Positions 62,473-64,000 of a stretch of DNA of 64,000 nucleotides are shown here, in pieces. The notes under the pieces were generated by a model. The model was not told the DNA's origin. It did not search any database and was given only the letters and a program-made list of their open reading frames with translations. The DNA is from a bacterium. GTDB taxonomy: Bacteria; Bacteroidota; Bacteroidia; Cytophagales; Cyclobacteriaceae. The number at the start of each line of letters is the position of its first letter. Position 1 is the stretch's first letter. The translations under genes and the position numbers were made by a program. The stretch covers positions 372,001 through 436,000 of the forward strand of contig JANSWY010000001.1 in the NCBI GenBank assembly GCA_024743255.1. Reading direction: 5' to 3'.

Positions 62473-62602
62473 AAATATTTAATTAAACATAACGGTATTA
62501 TATAGAAAATTACTATTTTTCTACCCTGTACACGCAACAAGACCATTTGTAACCATTTAGTTCACATTTAATTTTTTATTAATATTTAACCATTTTATTC
62601 TT

Positions 62603-63244
62603 ATGAATGCAAACCAAAAAAGTCGAGCAGAGATGCTTGCGACCACACGCACCTTTTTAGATTTAAACACAGATGTATGGAGTGGTGTACCCATCATCGC
62701 AACCGTGAAAACAGAATTGGATTCAGTTATCCAGGAAATCATCCACCACCAGGAAGCGCAGGAAGCTTCTCAGGTTTTTCTGGGTAGCAACAAGTTGGCA
62801 TTGAAGAAAGCTGTTGCCGAGAAAGCTGATATTCTAAATGATATCCTCGCATCCTATGCAGAGATAGAAGACAATGCAGCACTGCTCGAGAAATCCAATA
62901 AGTCCTTCAGCGATTTCAACAGACTTCCCTACCAGGATTTCCAGACAGTTGTTAAAGAAACCATCCAGTTGCTTGATGATAACCTGGCTTCATTGGCAGA
63001 TTACGGCGTATCTGAGGATCAGGTGACGGATTTGAAGAACAGTTTTGATGATTTCATGTCGATCAGCGGAGAGCCAAGGCTGTACAAAGTTGCCAGCGTC
63101 CAAGCCACCAAAGCCCTTGAAGACCTCTTCACCCAAGCCAGCGATCTCCTCAAGTCCAAGCTTGACAGGTTGATGAAACGCTACAAGACAGCTAATACCA
63201 ATTTTTACAATGGGTATGTAGCGTCTCGGGTGTTGGTTAATTAG
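62603..63244 (+). CDS. Helical hypothetical protein flanked by direct repeats
   Basis: The 213 residues are strongly helical and soluble, without signal or membrane segment (for example TVKTELDSVIQEIIHHQEAQ, LNDILASYAEIEDNAALLEK, TKALEDLFTQASDLLKSKL). I recognise no family; it resembles small helical-bundle proteins of Bacteroidota with no known role. It lies between two copies of a compound repeat module, so copy-number change by recombination is possible. Confidence 0.75.
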   Translation: MNANQKSRAEMLATTRTFLDLNTDVWSGVPIIATVKTELDSVIQEIIHHQEAQEASQVFLGSNKLALKKAVAEKADILNDILASYAEIEDNAALLEKSNKSFSDFNRLPYQDFQTVVKETIQLLDDNLASLADYGVSEDQVTDLKNSFDDFMSISGEPRLYKVASVQATKALEDLFTQASDLLKSKLDRLMKRYKTANTNFYNGYVASRVLVN

Positions 63245-63351
63245 GATTTCGATATTCTAATTTAGGATTTAAAAACTTCACCTGGTTTACATTCATCATT
63301 CCACTGCATCTCCATCTACATCTTAATACTCATTCAATTTTTTCCATTATC

Positions 63352-63749
63352 CCTCGCGAACCGTCATTCCTGACGAAGTGAAACGGAGATCAGGAATCTC
63401 GCTGTGTCCGCCGAAGCTTAAGCGAAGGAGGGCACTCACGAAATTCGTGACCTCAAACCATTGATGGGATTCCGGATATTTCTTCCATTTCATACTTGAC
63501 GAAGCAAATCGTAGATCATGAATTCCACCTTGTCCGCCGAAGCTTTAGCGAAGGAGGGCAGAAATTCCGGAATGACGTTTCGTTGGTTTTATAACTGAGA
63601 AAATTCATTTCCCCTTTAGGGGCGCAGGGGTGTTGTGGATCGGGACTACAAGCACCTCACCCCAACCCTCTCCTCAAGGATAGGGAGTAGTCCTTCTCCT
63701 TGAGAGGGGGACGCCCTGTCAAGGTGCCCGAAGGGCGGATGAGGTGAAT
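63352..63749. repeat. Compound repeat module, copy 2
   Basis: The order of elements is that of 61946-62238: CCTCGCGAACC, the TTCCTGACGAAG/TCAGGAATC pair, a REP-like hairpin (63406-63433), CCGGATATTTC, an inserted second hairpin (63532-63559), CCGGAATGACG, CCCCTTTAGGGGCGCAGGGG, and the CACCTCACCCC...ATGAGGTGAAT end. Confidence 0.8.
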
Positions 63750-63752
63750 TCT

Positions 63753-63815
63753 CTGCACTAACCCCTTACATGCCTGCATATCAAACTTACATCATTGCAT
63801 AAGATTCCCTAAACT
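63753..63815. repeat. Three degenerate 21-bp units
   Basis: Units starting at 63753, 63774 and 63795 (CTGCACTAACCCC, CTGCATATCAAAC, TTGCATAAGATTC) keep the 21-base period of the array at 62242 and sit at the same place in the second repeat module. They contain stops in the frame that is open in the first array. Confidence 0.65.
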
Positions 63816-63930
63816 CAAGATAACCACCTCATTATCACTTAATTCAACTGAAAATACCTATTTCTGGGTATTGATTATATATATGTGGCGAAGGTAATTT
63901 TAGCAGCAGCAAAATGCTCGGGGATTTCCT

Positions 63931-64000
63931 ATGAAAGTATTATTATTCAGTTCTGAAAAAGACAAAGAGCTTAAAGAGCTTATTCTTCAATCATTTTCCA
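63931..64000 (+). CDS. Start of a gene cut by the window edge
   Basis: ATG at 63931, open to the end of the window. The first 23 residues, MKVLLFSSEKDKELKELILQ and then SFS, have a beta strand followed by a charged helix, as in a Rossmann-like or receiver-like fold, but that is too little to name a family. Confidence 0.5.
   Translation, partial: MKVLLFSSEKDKELKELILQSFS

Noticed and set aside
62319..62546. Minus-strand open frame over the 21-bp array
   Set aside because: It is the reverse of the repeat and gives Cys/Ser-rich nonsense; the array explains it.
1..64000. tRNA, rRNA or insertion sequence
   Set aside because: No transposase gene, terminal inverted repeats of an IS, or conserved RNA sequence could be seen on either strand.

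Overview
The window looks like chromosomal DNA of a Bacteroidota bacterium, most likely order Cytophagales (Cytophagia). The support is: a type IX secretion (T9SS) C-terminal sorting domain, a PorP/SprF-family protein, an LruC-domain lipoprotein, DUF4494, PadR-controlled FtsX-type permeases with the Cytophagales N-terminal prefix domain, TAnnTTTG-type -7 promoter elements, many lipoproteins and outer-membrane barrels, and AT-rich genes with repeat-filled spacers. No rRNA, tRNA or CRISPR array was seen.

Layout. 0-10.3 kb: a partial gene, an EamA transporter, a small barrel protein, then a padR-permease-permease-permease operon on the minus strand with a 15-bp inverted-repeat operator. 10.5-23.8 kb: mostly envelope and housekeeping genes: J-domain membrane protein, L-type lectin, M16 peptidase, DUF4494, a small secreted protein behind a candidate sigma-54 promoter, an SH3/CPBP/DUF5694 operon, a LytTR regulator with phased direct repeats, a beta-helix lipoprotein and a propeller protein. 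23.8-31 kb: two copies of a structured RNA-like element, then a 1900-residue T9SS substrate with 12 Ig-like repeats and a G8 tract. 31-52 kb: another FtsX permease, PorP/SprF, LruC lipoprotein, serine hydrolase, HtpX, thioesterase, patatin-like membrane protein behind a 13-copy heptamer array, lipoproteins and a TPR histidine kinase.

53.0-60.3 kb is the accessory core. A divergent ADP-ribosyltransferase-like gene faces a tight four-gene operon: C5-cytosine methyltransferase, a protein with two GHKL ATPase modules (MORC/MutL-like at the N-terminus, histidine-kinase-like at the C-terminus), a receiver-like protein, and a reader-plus-HNH nuclease. I read this as a restriction-type defence system whose nuclease may be controlled by a two-component-like relay. 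The individual families are known; the complete arrangement and the phosphorelay idea are the best candidate here for something not well described. Just upstream sits a 63-bp relic of a second histidine-kinase gene, so this locus has been rearranged.

60.4-64 kb: small membrane proteins, a DMP19-family protein, a 21-bp tandem array in a duplicated repeat module that flanks a helical hypothetical gene, and the start of a gene cut by the window edge. Across 33-64 kb the spacers are packed with at least five families of short dispersed repeats, including REP-like hairpins.
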